From contig JADJNS010000005.1 of assembly GCA_016714225.1 (NCBI GenBank), positions 434,001-498,000 on the forward strand: a DNA stretch of 64,000 nucleotides, given 5' to 3'. Below the pieces are notes generated by a model, which was given only the letters and a program-made list of their open reading frames with translations, was not told the origin of the DNA and ran no database searches. A program made the translations under genes and the position numbers. Shown piece after piece: positions 1 through 8,376 of this stretch. This DNA is from Archangiaceae bacterium (GTDB taxonomy: Bacteria; Myxococcota; Myxococcia; Myxococcales; Myxococcaceae). Every line of letters begins with the position of its first letter. Position 1 is the stretch's first letter.

Positions 1-1972
1 CCGTCAGCGGCTGAGACGTGCCGTCGTGCAGCGTGCGCGCGGTGTGCGCCACGGTGAAGTTCACCCCGTAGCGCAGGTGGTTCGACAGCGTCGCCCCCTC
101 GAACGCCACGTTGCCGCCCACGTTCAAGATGCCCGAGGCGTTGCGGTAGATGAGCGCCTCGGTGGCGCCCGGCTTGAGCTGCCCCGCCGCGAGCGCGGCA
201 TCGACCTCTCCTTCGGTCGCCTGCTCGAGCAGCACCATCTGGCTCCACTGCGCCACGAAGCCGCCCACCATCAGCCGCTGCAGGCCGAAGCGCTGCTCGT
301 ACGACAGCTCGCCCGAGCGCACCGCCTCGGGCCTCAGGTGCGCGGCGGCGATCTCGGTCGCGCCGTCGGTGTAATAGAGCTCGTACGCGGTCGGCGCGCG
401 AAACGCCTCGGCGTACAGCAGCTTCAAGGTCCCGTTCCACGGCAGGTGAACGGCGGCCGCGGCGCGGGGAGAGAGGCGGGCCCCGAAGCGGCTGTCGATG
501 TCGAGGCGCGCACCGGCGTTGAGCGACAGCCAGCGCCACGGGTGCGCCTCTTGCTGCAGGTACACGCCCAGCACCTGCTCGAGCTGGCCGTAGCGGCTCA
601 CCTCGACCACGCCCTGGTCCGACAGCGTGCTCGACTCGTACGAGCCGCCCACGTCGCGCAGGCGCCCGTCGACGCCGAGCAGCGTCACCCACCGGCCGTC
701 CGACGCCCAGTCGGCGGTGGCCGAGACCTGCAGCCCCGCCCACTTCGAGGCGCCGGTGGCGACCCGGTGGCAGCCGTACTGCCCCTCGGCGCAGTCTTCG
801 GCGGCCGAGGTGAACATGTCCTGGCGGAAGTCGTAGAGCGCTCCGTACAGGTCGGCCGAGATGGCCAGCCACGCGGTCACCTCGCGGCGGTAGCGCAGGT
901 CGAGGTTCACGAAGCGGTCGCGCTCTCCACTGCGGCCGTCGTCGAAGTCGCCGAGAAACTGGTTGAACCCGTTGATGTACGGCGTCGAGCGCCAGTAGCT
1001 CGCGGCGCGCAGCTCGGCGGTGAAGTTGCCGATGGCCAGCTTGAGGTGCCCCGCCGGCACGTCGGTGACGTAGCTGCTCTGCGCCACCCCGCCCCACACT
1101 CCCGGCATCGCGCGCGGGCCGAAGCTCTTCGGCGCGCCGGTCACCGCGTCGTCTCCGTAGGCCTGCGGCGCGAAGGTGAAGTGCGGCCCGGCGCTGCGGT
1201 ACCACTCGAGCTGGCCCACCACCTCGGCGTCCTCGCCCATCAGCTTGAAGCGCGCCCCGCCGCCCACCCCGACCCTCACGCTGCCGCCGCCGCGGTCGAG
1301 CCGGCGGAGGTCGACGTTGTCGTACGCGTCGACCGGCGCAGAGCCCGAGAGGTCGACGGTGCCCACGAAGGTGCCGTAGTCGCGCGCGCGCTTCGTCACC
1401 ACGTTGATGACGCCCAGCATCGCGTTGCTGCCGTAGAGCACGCTGCCCGGGCCCACGATGACCTCGATGTGGTCGACCAGCTCCCAGGGAACCCCGGCGC
1501 CGCGCTCGAAGTAGGCGGTGCCGTCCCACTGCTCGTTGAGCGTCTGCCCGTTCAGCAGCAAGAGCACGTGGTTGCCGAAGTCGCCGGTGAGCAGCACCCC
1601 GCGCGCGCCGATGTCGACCGAGTGCAGCGGGTTCTGCGTCACCATGCCCAGCGAGAGGTAGTTGAGCGCCTCGTCGAGCGAGTGCACCCCGAACTGGCTC
1701 AGCGTCTCGGCGGTGATGACGGTCACCGTCGCCGGCGCCACCGAGCTCACCTGCGCCGACTTGCTCGCGCCGGTCACCACCGTCTGCTGCAGCAGCGCCT
1801 CGAGGTCGTCGACCGCCGGGCCGTCTGCCGCCGGAGCGACCGTCGCGACCGGAGCCACCGCCTCGCTCATGCCCGCATCGACCTCGTCGGCGCCGGTCGC
1901 GCTGGGGTCGGCCTCGGGGAACACCTGGGCCTCGAGCAGGGTGGAGAGACAGACGAGCAGCAGCGCGTTCAT
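1..1972 (-). CDS. TonB-dependent outer-membrane receptor (3' part missing)
   Basis: Reading the minus strand from ATG at 1972 gives a signal peptide, a linker, then a plug domain (VVTGASKSAQ, VTVITAETL, RGVLLTGDFG, VIVGPGSVLYGSNAMLG, INVVTKRA), followed by beta-barrel sequence that is still open at base 1, so the C-terminus lies outside the window. Receptors of this family import siderophores, haem, cobalamin or sugars using TonB energy. The ligand cannot be read from the sequence. The start overlaps the stop of the YfiR-family gene (ATGA), so the two are co-transcribed, with YfiR first. The pairing of a TonB receptor with a YfiR-like protein and nearby sensor kinases suggests nutrient or redox sensing; that is inference. 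Confidence 0.9.
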   Translation of the reverse strand, partial: MNALLLVCLSTLLEAQVFPEADPSATGADEVDAGMSEAVAPVATVAPAADGPAVDDLEALLQQTVVTGASKSAQVSSVAPATVTVITAETLSQFGVHSLDEALNYLSLGMVTQNPLHSVDIGARGVLLTGDFGNHVLLLLNGQTLNEQWDGTAYFERGAGVPWELVDHIEVIVGPGSVLYGSNAMLGVINVVTKRARDYGTFVGTVDLSGSAPVDAYDNVDLRRLDRGGGSVRVGVGGGARFKLMGEDAEVVGQLEWYRSAGPHFTFAPQAYGDDAVTGAPKSFGPRAMPGVWGGVAQSSYVTDVPAGHLKLAIGNFTAELRAASYWRSTPYINGFNQFLGDFDDGRSGERDRFVNLDLRYRREVTAWLAISADLYGALYDFRQDMFTSAAEDCAEGQYGCHRVATGASKWAGLQVSATADWASDGRWVTLLGVDGRLRDVGGSYESSTLSDQGVVEVSRYGQLEQVLGVYLQQEAHPWRWLSLNAGARLDIDSRFGARLSPRAAAAVHLPWNGTLKLLYAEAFRAPTAYELYYTDGATEIAAAHLRPEAVRSGELSYEQRFGLQRLMVGGFVAQWSQMVLLEQATEGEVDAALAAGQLKPGATEALIYRNASGILNVGGNVAFEGATLSNHLRYGVNFTVAHTARTLHDGTSQPLT

Positions 1973-2541
1973 GGGTCCACCACCTGGGCGAGACGGAGAA
2001 AGTCGGCACCGAACGCGACCGATTGCTTCTGCGCCTGCTTCAAATTCACCAACAGCCGCGGCTTGCCCGAGACCAGGTCGAAGCCCAGCGACACGCCGGC
2101 AGCCACCCACGCCGGGTTGGCGCTGGCGGTGAGAACGTCGAGGCCCGAGAGCGCGGCGACCACCGCCTTCACGTCGGCCTCCTGCAGGCCGGGGCCGAGA
2201 AACACCACCGCGGGGTGATCGCTCTTCACCTTCGCGGCGAGCGCGGCGGCGCCGCTGAACGGCACCAGCTCTTCGTCGTGGCTCTTGCCGCCCACCAGGC
2301 TCTCGCCCGACAGCGCCTCTTTGAGCTGCCCGAAGAACTGGGTCGAGGCGGGGCTGCCCGAGCTGATCAGCAGAATCTTGGCGTGCTCACCGGCGCGGCG
2401 GCCGAAGTTCTTGTCGTACATCGCCGCGCGCGCCAGCAGGCTCGCCTGCAGCGGCGCGGGCATGGTCGTCTCTTCGGCATGCGCCGAGCCGAGCGCCAGC
2501 CCGAGCACCAGCGGAGTCAGCCACCGCAGCTTGCGCGCCAC
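1969..2541 (-). CDS. YfiR/DUF4154-family periplasmic protein
   Basis: 190 aa from a GTG start, with a signal peptide ending near AHA. The family pattern is visible: a conserved N-terminal helix (LLARAAMYDKNF), an ILLISSG strand, VVFLGPG in the middle and the terminal G-x-x-F-LRLAQVV signature of DUF4154 proteins. In Pseudomonas, YfiR is a periplasmic repressor of the diguanylate cyclase YfiN and uses cysteines as a redox switch. This copy has no cysteine at all. It lies upstream of a TonB receptor and diverges from a CHASE8-like methyl-accepting protein. No diguanylate cyclase is present in the window, so its partner may be that transducer or a nearby histidine kinase (inference). Confidence 0.8.
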   Translation of the reverse strand: MARKLRWLTPLVLGLALGSAHAEETTMPAPLQASLLARAAMYDKNFGRRAGEHAKILLISSGSPASTQFFGQLKEALSGESLVGGKSHDEELVPFSGAAALAAKVKSDHPAVVFLGPGLQEADVKAVVAALSGLDVLTASANPAWVAAGVSLGFDLVSGKPRLLVNLKQAQKQSVAFGADFLRLAQVVDP

Positions 2542-2628
2542 GCTCGAGACTGCTTCACACCATGTGCCAGGGCGGCGGCGTCAACGCGCTGACGCTCGGG
2601 CTGGCCTGCATCTTGAAGCCCGCTCTCC

Positions 2629-4569
2629 ATGCGCCGCACCTGGCGGGCCTTCGGCGAGCAGTCGCTCAAAGTACAGCTGGTGTCGATGATCGCCGCGCTG
2701 ATGGCGACCGCCGGCGGCGCGCTGATGGTGTTCCTGCCGCCGCGGCTCGATGCGCTGGCGTACGGCGGCCTCGAGCACCGCGCCGTCACCGTGGCGGCCG
2801 CGCTCGCACAGCCGGCGGCGGTGGGCCTCGAGTTCGGCGACCGCGACATCACGCTCGAGCTGATGAGCAGCCTCGCGAACGCCCCCGAGATGGCGTACGC
2901 GCTGGTGCGCAAGAGCGACGGCTCGGTGCTCGCGGGGTGGAACGAGACCGCCTCGCACACCGGCCCCGAGCACCTGGGCACCCACCCCTCGACCTGGCGC
3001 GACGCGCAGATGCTGCACATCGTCGAGCCATTGACGACCAAGGGCGGCGCGCGCGGGTGGCTCGAGCTGGGTCTTTCTACACGCGTCGTCGAAATCGACC
3101 TGGAGCGCAACCTGATCACCGTGCTCGGGCTCTCGGCCCTGCTGGTGTTCGGCGGCGCGCTCGCCGGGCTGTGGCTGGCGCGCCTGTTCGTGCGCCCCAT
3201 CGACCGCATGTCGAAGGTCGCCGAGCTGGTGGCCCAGGGCAACCTCGCCGGAGCCGAGGCCGCCCTGGGGCAAGAGGGCGCACACGCCCACACCTCGCGC
3301 AACGAGGTGGCCCAGCTCGCCGCCTCGTTCCGCAGGTCGATCGACTACCTCTCGGGAGTCGCCGCCGCCGCCGAGGGCATCTCGCGCGGCGACCTGAGCG
3401 TCGACGTGGCACCGCGCTCGAGCCACGACGTGGTGTCGCAGAACCTGCAGCGCGCGGTGCAGATGATCAACACCGTGCTCGAAGAGCAGAAGGCGCTGGT
3501 GAAGGCGGCCAGCGAGGGCTCGCTGAACCAGCGCAGCTCGACCACCCGCCTGTTCGGCGCCTACCGCGCGCTGGCCGACCAGACCAACACCATGCTCGAC
3601 AGCATCGCCGAGCCGATTCGCGAGGTGTCGCGGGTGCTCGACCAGCTCGCCTCGGGCGACCTCACCGCGCGCGTCTCGGGACAGTACTCGGGCGCCTACG
3701 CGCAGATGCAGCGCGCGCTCAACCAGGCGATGGGCACGCTCAACGACTCGGTCGAGAACGTGGCGCTCTCGGCCAGCTCGGTGACCTCGTCGGCCGGGCA
3801 GATCGCCCGCACCAGCCAGTCGGTGGCCGAGGGCGCTTCGCGCCAGGCCAACGCGCTGCGCGAGGCGGTAGGCCTGGTCTCGGGGCTCGAGCGCGCCACC
3901 GGCCTCAACACCCAGAGCGCCCGCTCGGCCGAGGCCTCGGCGAGCCAGGCCGACCAGGCCTCGCAGGTCGGCTCGAGCTCGATGCAGAAGATGGCCGCCA
4001 CCATCGAGCGCATTCGCCAGAGCTCCGAGAACACGGTCGAGATCATTCGCGACATCAACGAGATCGCCTTTCAGACCAACCTGCTCGCGCTCAACGCCGC
4101 GGTCGAGGCCGCCCGCGCGGGCGAGGTGGGGCGCGGCTTCGCGGTGGTGGCCGACGAGGTGCGCAACCTGGCGATGCGGTCGAAGCAGGCGGCGCAGCGC
4201 ACCAGCGCGCTCATTCACCAGTCGGTCGAGCTGGCCCGCGAGGGCGAGGCCACCTCGGGGCTGGTGGGCAAGAACCTGATCGACATCTTGAGCGCAGTGG
4301 GCCGGGTGCGCGAGCACGTGCAGGGCATCGCGCAGCAGAGCGCGACGCAGGTCGACGCGCTGGCGCGGGTGAGCCGGCAGGTGACCGAGCTGAACCAGGT
4401 GACGCAGTCGAATGCCGATGCGTCGCAGCAGTCGTCGCGGGCGGCGCAGGTGCTGGCCGAGCAGGCGCAGCGGCTGGCGAGCCTGGTCGATCAGTTTCAG
4501 CTCGACGAGGAAGCGGTTGCCGTCGAGGGCGACGAGCGCGGTGGAGATGAGCGGGCGCTGAGGTCGTAG
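2629..4569 (+). CDS. Methyl-accepting chemotaxis protein with CHASE8-like sensor
   Basis: 646 aa. Membrane segments lie at about residues 15-36 and 162-186 and flank a periplasmic domain of about 125 residues with the CHASE8 look (AAALAQPAAVGLEFGDRD, a YALVRKSDGSVLAGW strand pair and a late GGARGWLELGL). HAMP-like repeats follow (ISRGDLSVDV, LASGDLTARV), then a long MCP signalling domain with the conserved hairpin tip EIAFQTNLLALNAAVEAARA and GRGFAVVADEVRNLA. It should signal to a CheA/CheW array and be methylated on the flanking helices. CHASE8 is the sensor of YfiN, whose regulator is YfiR, and a YfiR homologue is encoded divergently 87 bp away. I see no clear Shine-Dalgarno sequence before the ATG. 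Confidence 0.92.
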   Translation: MRRTWRAFGEQSLKVQLVSMIAALMATAGGALMVFLPPRLDALAYGGLEHRAVTVAAALAQPAAVGLEFGDRDITLELMSSLANAPEMAYALVRKSDGSVLAGWNETASHTGPEHLGTHPSTWRDAQMLHIVEPLTTKGGARGWLELGLSTRVVEIDLERNLITVLGLSALLVFGGALAGLWLARLFVRPIDRMSKVAELVAQGNLAGAEAALGQEGAHAHTSRNEVAQLAASFRRSIDYLSGVAAAAEGISRGDLSVDVAPRSSHDVVSQNLQRAVQMINTVLEEQKALVKAASEGSLNQRSSTTRLFGAYRALADQTNTMLDSIAEPIREVSRVLDQLASGDLTARVSGQYSGAYAQMQRALNQAMGTLNDSVENVALSASSVTSSAGQIARTSQSVAEGASRQANALREAVGLVSGLERATGLNTQSARSAEASASQADQASQVGSSSMQKMAATIERIRQSSENTVEIIRDINEIAFQTNLLALNAAVEAARAGEVGRGFAVVADEVRNLAMRSKQAAQRTSALIHQSVELAREGEATSGLVGKNLIDILSAVGRVREHVQGIAQQSATQVDALARVSRQVTELNQVTQSNADASQQSSRAAQVLAEQAQRLASLVDQFQLDEEAVAVEGDERGGDERALRS

Positions 4570-4614
4570 GGCTCTGCTGGCTTCACGCTGGCGCGCTGCG
4601 GTCGAACGGCAGCT

Positions 4615-4633
4615 GGTGCGCTCTGAGCGCACC
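4615..4633. terminator. Hairpin between convergent genes
   Basis: A perfect 8-bp stem (GGTGCGCT) with a CTG loop sits in the 90-bp gap between the convergent MCP and histidine-kinase genes. There is only a short T run (CTTT) after it on the plus strand, so it is a candidate bidirectional terminator rather than a textbook one. Confidence 0.45.
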
Positions 4634-4659
4634 CTTTGGGAGTGGGCCCCACCGCAACT

Positions 4660-6156
4660 TCACCGCACCTCTGACGCCAACGCCGCCTGCTCGACGGCCT
4701 TCTTCGCCACCGGCAGCCGCACGAAGAACGTGGTGCCCTCACCGGGCCGCGTCTCGAACGTAATCGTCCCGCCGTGGCGGTTCACCACCACCGCCCGCGC
4801 GATTGAAAGGCCCTGCCCGGTGCCGCGGCCCAGCTCTTTGGTGGTGAAGAACGGGTCGAAGATGCGCGGCTGCACCTCGAGGGGAATACCGCACCCGTCG
4901 TCGCCCACCGCGATGACCACCGCGTCGGGCTCGGCCCAGGTCTTCACCGTGAGGGTGCCCCGGCCCTGGCTGCTCCGGTACTTGTCGGCGATGGCGTGCG
5001 ACGCGTTCACCACCAGGTTGAGAATCACCTGGTTGAGCTCGCCGATCAGGCAGCGCACCGGCGGCAGGGGCTGCAGCTTCGTCTCCAGCGCCGCCACGTA
5101 CTTGTACTCTCCCGCCGCGATGGTGAGGGTGCTCTCGATGGCCCGGTTCAGGTCGACTTCTTCGGGCTTCTGCGCGTCCGGGTGCGCGAAGTCGCGCATC
5201 GAGCGGACAATCTGGGTGATGCGCTTGAGCCCCTCTTTCGCGCTGCGCAGCGCCAGCGGGCCCTCCTCGAGCGCGTAGTCGACGTCATACTGGTCGCGCG
5301 CCTGCTTCAGCGCCGCGAGCGCACCCGGCTCGACGCGCCCCTGCGCCGCCGCTTCGAACGCTTGATACTGCTTCAGCATCGCCGCCAGGTCGCCGAACGA
5401 GTCGGTCACGAACCCCACGCTGTCGGCGACGTACTGCACCGGGGTGTTGATTTCGTGCGCCACCCCTGCCGCCAGCCGCCCCACCGCTTCGAGCTTCTGC
5501 GCCAGCCGCAGCTCGGCCTCGGCCCGCTCACGCGCCGCTTCGCTCGCCTTCACCCGCTCGAGCAGCAGCGCCAGCTCTTGATACGCCTGCTGCCGCGAGC
5601 TGTGGTTGAGCCAGGCCAGAAAGGTGGTCGCCGCCAGGCTCAGCACCGCGTTGGCGGCGGTGGCCGGCAGCACCTGGTCATCGGGCAGCAGGGCCGGCAG
5701 CGCGCGCCCGCTCTGGTGCACCCACACCACCACCCCCAACACCACCAGCTCACCGGCGAACGCCACCAGCGCGGCCCGGGGCCCCGCCAGGTACATCGCC
5801 AGCAGCACCACCGCGACCAGCATCGGCCCCATGAACGACCACTGCGCGTCCCGGTGCACCGACGACCAGGCGTAGATGAGCAGCAGGCTCAGCCACAGCA
5901 CGGTGGGCGCCCCGCGCGCGGTGCCCTGGACCTTCAGCCGCACCAGCACCGCGACCATGGTCAGCCCCAGCAGCGTGCACGCCACCACCGACGAGAGAGG
6001 CAGCGGATGCAGCGCCAGTATGAACAACGCCAACTGGCTCACCAGCACCGCCGAGAAGCCGCCGATCAACCGCAGGCTGCGCAGCTCTTCGGTCGACGCG
6101 GCGGCGCGCAGCCGCGGGTGAATCAGCGCATCGAGGCCTGCCGAGATGACGCTCAT
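4660..6156 (-). CDS. Six-TM sensor histidine kinase
   Basis: 498 aa. About six hydrophobic segments occupy residues 28-183 (roughly 28-49, 55-73, 84-101, 108-123, 127-147, 165-183) with no large extracytoplasmic domain, so it may sense a membrane or intramembrane cue. A short coiled coil leads to a HisKA domain with His234 in GVAHEINTPV, then HATPase boxes: N (NQVILNLVVNASHAI), G1 (DDGCGIP), F (FDPFFTTK) and G2 (GRGTGQGLSIA). It is the last gene of the operon. Its ATG overlaps the stop of the single-domain receiver at 6153-6509 (ATGA), which is the obvious partner. Confidence 0.92.
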   Translation of the reverse strand: MSVISAGLDALIHPRLRAAASTEELRSLRLIGGFSAVLVSQLALFILALHPLPLSSVVACTLLGLTMVAVLVRLKVQGTARGAPTVLWLSLLLIYAWSSVHRDAQWSFMGPMLVAVVLLAMYLAGPRAALVAFAGELVVLGVVVWVHQSGRALPALLPDDQVLPATAANAVLSLAATTFLAWLNHSSRQQAYQELALLLERVKASEAARERAEAELRLAQKLEAVGRLAAGVAHEINTPVQYVADSVGFVTDSFGDLAAMLKQYQAFEAAAQGRVEPGALAALKQARDQYDVDYALEEGPLALRSAKEGLKRITQIVRSMRDFAHPDAQKPEEVDLNRAIESTLTIAAGEYKYVAALETKLQPLPPVRCLIGELNQVILNLVVNASHAIADKYRSSQGRGTLTVKTWAEPDAVVIAVGDDGCGIPLEVQPRIFDPFFTTKELGRGTGQGLSIARAVVVNRHGGTITFETRPGEGTTFFVRLPVAKKAVEQAALASEVR

Positions 6157-6509
6157 GGCCGGCCCTCGATCGCCGCTTCGAGCTTCTCGATTTCACACGG
6201 CTTGGCGAAGTACGCCCGCGCCACCGCCATCGCCCGCCGCCGCGCCTCGGGGTCGGCGTACCCCGACAGCACGTAGCAGGCCGTCTGCGGCCACCGCACC
6301 TTCACCAGCGCCAGCAGCTCGGCGCCGTCGAGCTCGGGCATGCGCATGTCCGAGATGAGCACGTCGAACGGCCCGCGCTCGAGCTGCGCCAGCGCGTCGC
6401 GGCCGCTGGTGACGAACACCATCTCCCACTCGCGCCGGTGCTTGCGCAGCTGGTTCTTCAGCCCCTCCAGCACCGCCTGTTCGTCGTCCACGAAGAGCAC
6501 CCGTTTCAT
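6153..6509 (-). CDS. Single-domain response regulator
   Basis: 118 aa, a receiver domain only. Acidic pair D8/D9, phospho-acceptor D54 (LISDMRMPELDG), Ser82 in the VLSG strand and Lys103 (FAKPC) are all present. With no output domain it may act like CheY, or as a phosphorelay intermediate between the two kinases that flank it. I chose ATG at 6509 because the upstream extension would run back over the preceding kinase stop and shows no receiver sequence. The spacing to the upstream kinase stop is four bases, and the downstream kinase overlaps by ATGA. Confidence 0.9.
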   Translation of the reverse strand: MKRVLFVDDEQAVLEGLKNQLRKHRREWEMVFVTSGRDALAQLERGPFDVLISDMRMPELDGAELLALVKVRWPQTACYVLSGYADPEARRRAMAVARAYFAKPCEIEKLEAAIEGRP

Positions 6510-6513
6510 CGCG

Positions 6514-8376
6514 TCAGGCCACCCTTTCCAGCGCGCTGCCCTCGGCCGGCAGGGTGACCACGAACGTGGTGCCCTCACCGACCTTCGACTCGAACGAGAT
6601 GGCCCCGCCGTGCCGCTGCACCACCGCCCGCGCCATCGCCAGGCTCTGCCCCTTGCCCTTGCCGACCGCGCGGGTAGTGAAGAACGGGTCGAACACCCTG
6701 CCCCTCACCCCATCGGGAATTCCGCAGCCGGTGTCCGCGATGGAGACCACCACCGCGTCGGCCCGCGCCTCGCAAGCCACCGTGATGGTGCCCCGGCCGC
6801 CGCGCTCGGTAATCGCCTGCGCCGCGTTGGTCAGCAGCGACAGCCACACCTGGTTCAGCTCGCCGGGGCGCGCCAGCACCGGGCTCACCTCATCGAAGCG
6901 GGTCTGAACGTCGGCGACGTACTTGTACTCGTTCTTGGCGATGGTCAGGGTGGTGCTCAGGCCCTCGCGCACGTCGTACGAGGTCATCTCGACCTGCTCG
7001 GCCTGCGCGAACGCCTTCATCGAGCGCACGATCTCGGCGATGCGGTGAAGCCCGTCGACCGCGCGGTCGAGCGAGCGCGGCACGTTCTCGCGCAGGTACT
7101 CGAGGTCGATGGCCTGCTCGCGCGCTTCCAGCGCCGGGCGGCCCTGGCGGTACTCGTCGAGCAGGCCCACCAGCTCGACCCACGCTTCCTTCGCAAAGAT
7201 GACGCTGTCGTTGCTGAACTGCACCGGGGTGTTGATCTCGTGGGCGATGCCCGCCGCCAGCCGCCCCACCGACTCGAGCCGCTGCGCCGACTGCAGCTCA
7301 CTCTCGAGCTGCTTGCGCTCGGTGACGTCGAGCAGCATGCCTCGCCCCACGTCGTCGACCGCCGTGGCGAGGGTGCGCAGGTACACCCAGCGGCCGTCGA
7401 CCGCGCGCAGGCGGAACTCGGTGTCGTACTGGGGGCCGCGCACCAGCTGCGCGCGCACGTCGGCCAGCGCCAGCGCGTACTCCCCGGCCGCCATGGTGCG
7501 ATCGAGAAACCCGGCGGCGAGCCAGTCAGAGGCCGGGTGGCCGGTCACCTGCGCGCACTGCGGCCCCACGTAGGTGAAGCGGTGGTGGGCCAGGTCGTAC
7601 TCGAACGGTATCGCGCGGGTGGTCTCGGCGATCTGCTTGAGCTGCTCGTGGCTCGCCTTCAGCTCGGTGGTGCGCGCCTCCACCAGCTCGGCCAGGCGCT
7701 CCTGCTCGGTGCGAATGCGGTTCAGCATCACGTTGAAGCCGGCGGTCAGCCGGCCCACCTCGTCGGCGGCGCCCGGCGCGAGCGGCTCGATGGCCAGGTC
7801 CCCGGCGGCGACGCGGTCGGCGGCGGTGGCCACCCACTGCAGCCGCCGCACCGCCACGCCCGCGAACAGCCACCCCGCGGCGATGGCCAGCGCCATCAAG
7901 GCGAAGCTCACCGCGCAGCTCACCCACAGCGCGCGCAGCAGCTGGTGCCGGGTGCGCTCGGTGCTCAGGCTCAGGTACAGCACCGCGCGCGGCCCCTGGT
8001 GGCTCGCGACCGGCGCGGCGATCACCACCGCCTCCTTCGACCAGCGCGACGCGACCACTCGGGGCACCCCGCCCCACGGCTCGGGCCGCGGGTCAGAGCC
8101 TTCGATGAGCCGCCCGTCGTCGTCGTACAGCGCGATCTCCGTCACGTCGGGGTCGCTGCCTGCCGACTCGAGCACCTCGCGAACGGTGGTGAGGTCGTCG
8201 TACGCCACCGCCTCTTCGAGCTGCCGCCCCAGCAGCTGGGCGTAGACCTCGGCCTTGCGCTGGAGCTCGGCCTCGGCCTCGTGACGGTGCGTCACCGTGC
8301 GCACGGCGACCACCGTGCCCACGGTGAAGAGGCAGATGACGGCGATCGCCATCGAGAGCTTGAGGCGCAGGCTCAT
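6514..8376 (-). CDS. PAS-containing sensor histidine kinase
   Basis: 620 aa from ATG at 8376. TM1 is at about 8-28 and TM2 at 147-173. The periplasmic part between them has a CHASE8-like layout (a YDDLTTVREVLES helix, EIALYDDDGRLIEG, a late YLSLSTE strand). HAMP follows at about 172-225, then a PAS/PAC domain (about 245-355, with QYDTEFRLRAVDGRWVYL and DVTERKQLE). HisKA has His379 in GIAHEINTPV. HATPase motifs are NQVWLSLLTNAAQAI, DTGCGIP and FDPFFTTR. The G2 box reads GKGKGQSLA instead of the usual GTGLGLA-like form, which may weaken ATP binding. The start overlaps the stop of the cytochrome peroxidase gene (ATGA). Confidence 0.92.
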   Translation of the reverse strand: MSLRLKLSMAIAVICLFTVGTVVAVRTVTHRHEAEAELQRKAEVYAQLLGRQLEEAVAYDDLTTVREVLESAGSDPDVTEIALYDDDGRLIEGSDPRPEPWGGVPRVVASRWSKEAVVIAAPVASHQGPRAVLYLSLSTERTRHQLLRALWVSCAVSFALMALAIAAGWLFAGVAVRRLQWVATAADRVAAGDLAIEPLAPGAADEVGRLTAGFNVMLNRIRTEQERLAELVEARTTELKASHEQLKQIAETTRAIPFEYDLAHHRFTYVGPQCAQVTGHPASDWLAAGFLDRTMAAGEYALALADVRAQLVRGPQYDTEFRLRAVDGRWVYLRTLATAVDDVGRGMLLDVTERKQLESELQSAQRLESVGRLAAGIAHEINTPVQFSNDSVIFAKEAWVELVGLLDEYRQGRPALEAREQAIDLEYLRENVPRSLDRAVDGLHRIAEIVRSMKAFAQAEQVEMTSYDVREGLSTTLTIAKNEYKYVADVQTRFDEVSPVLARPGELNQVWLSLLTNAAQAITERGGRGTITVACEARADAVVVSIADTGCGIPDGVRGRVFDPFFTTRAVGKGKGQSLAMARAVVQRHGGAISFESKVGEGTTFVVTLPAEGSALERVA

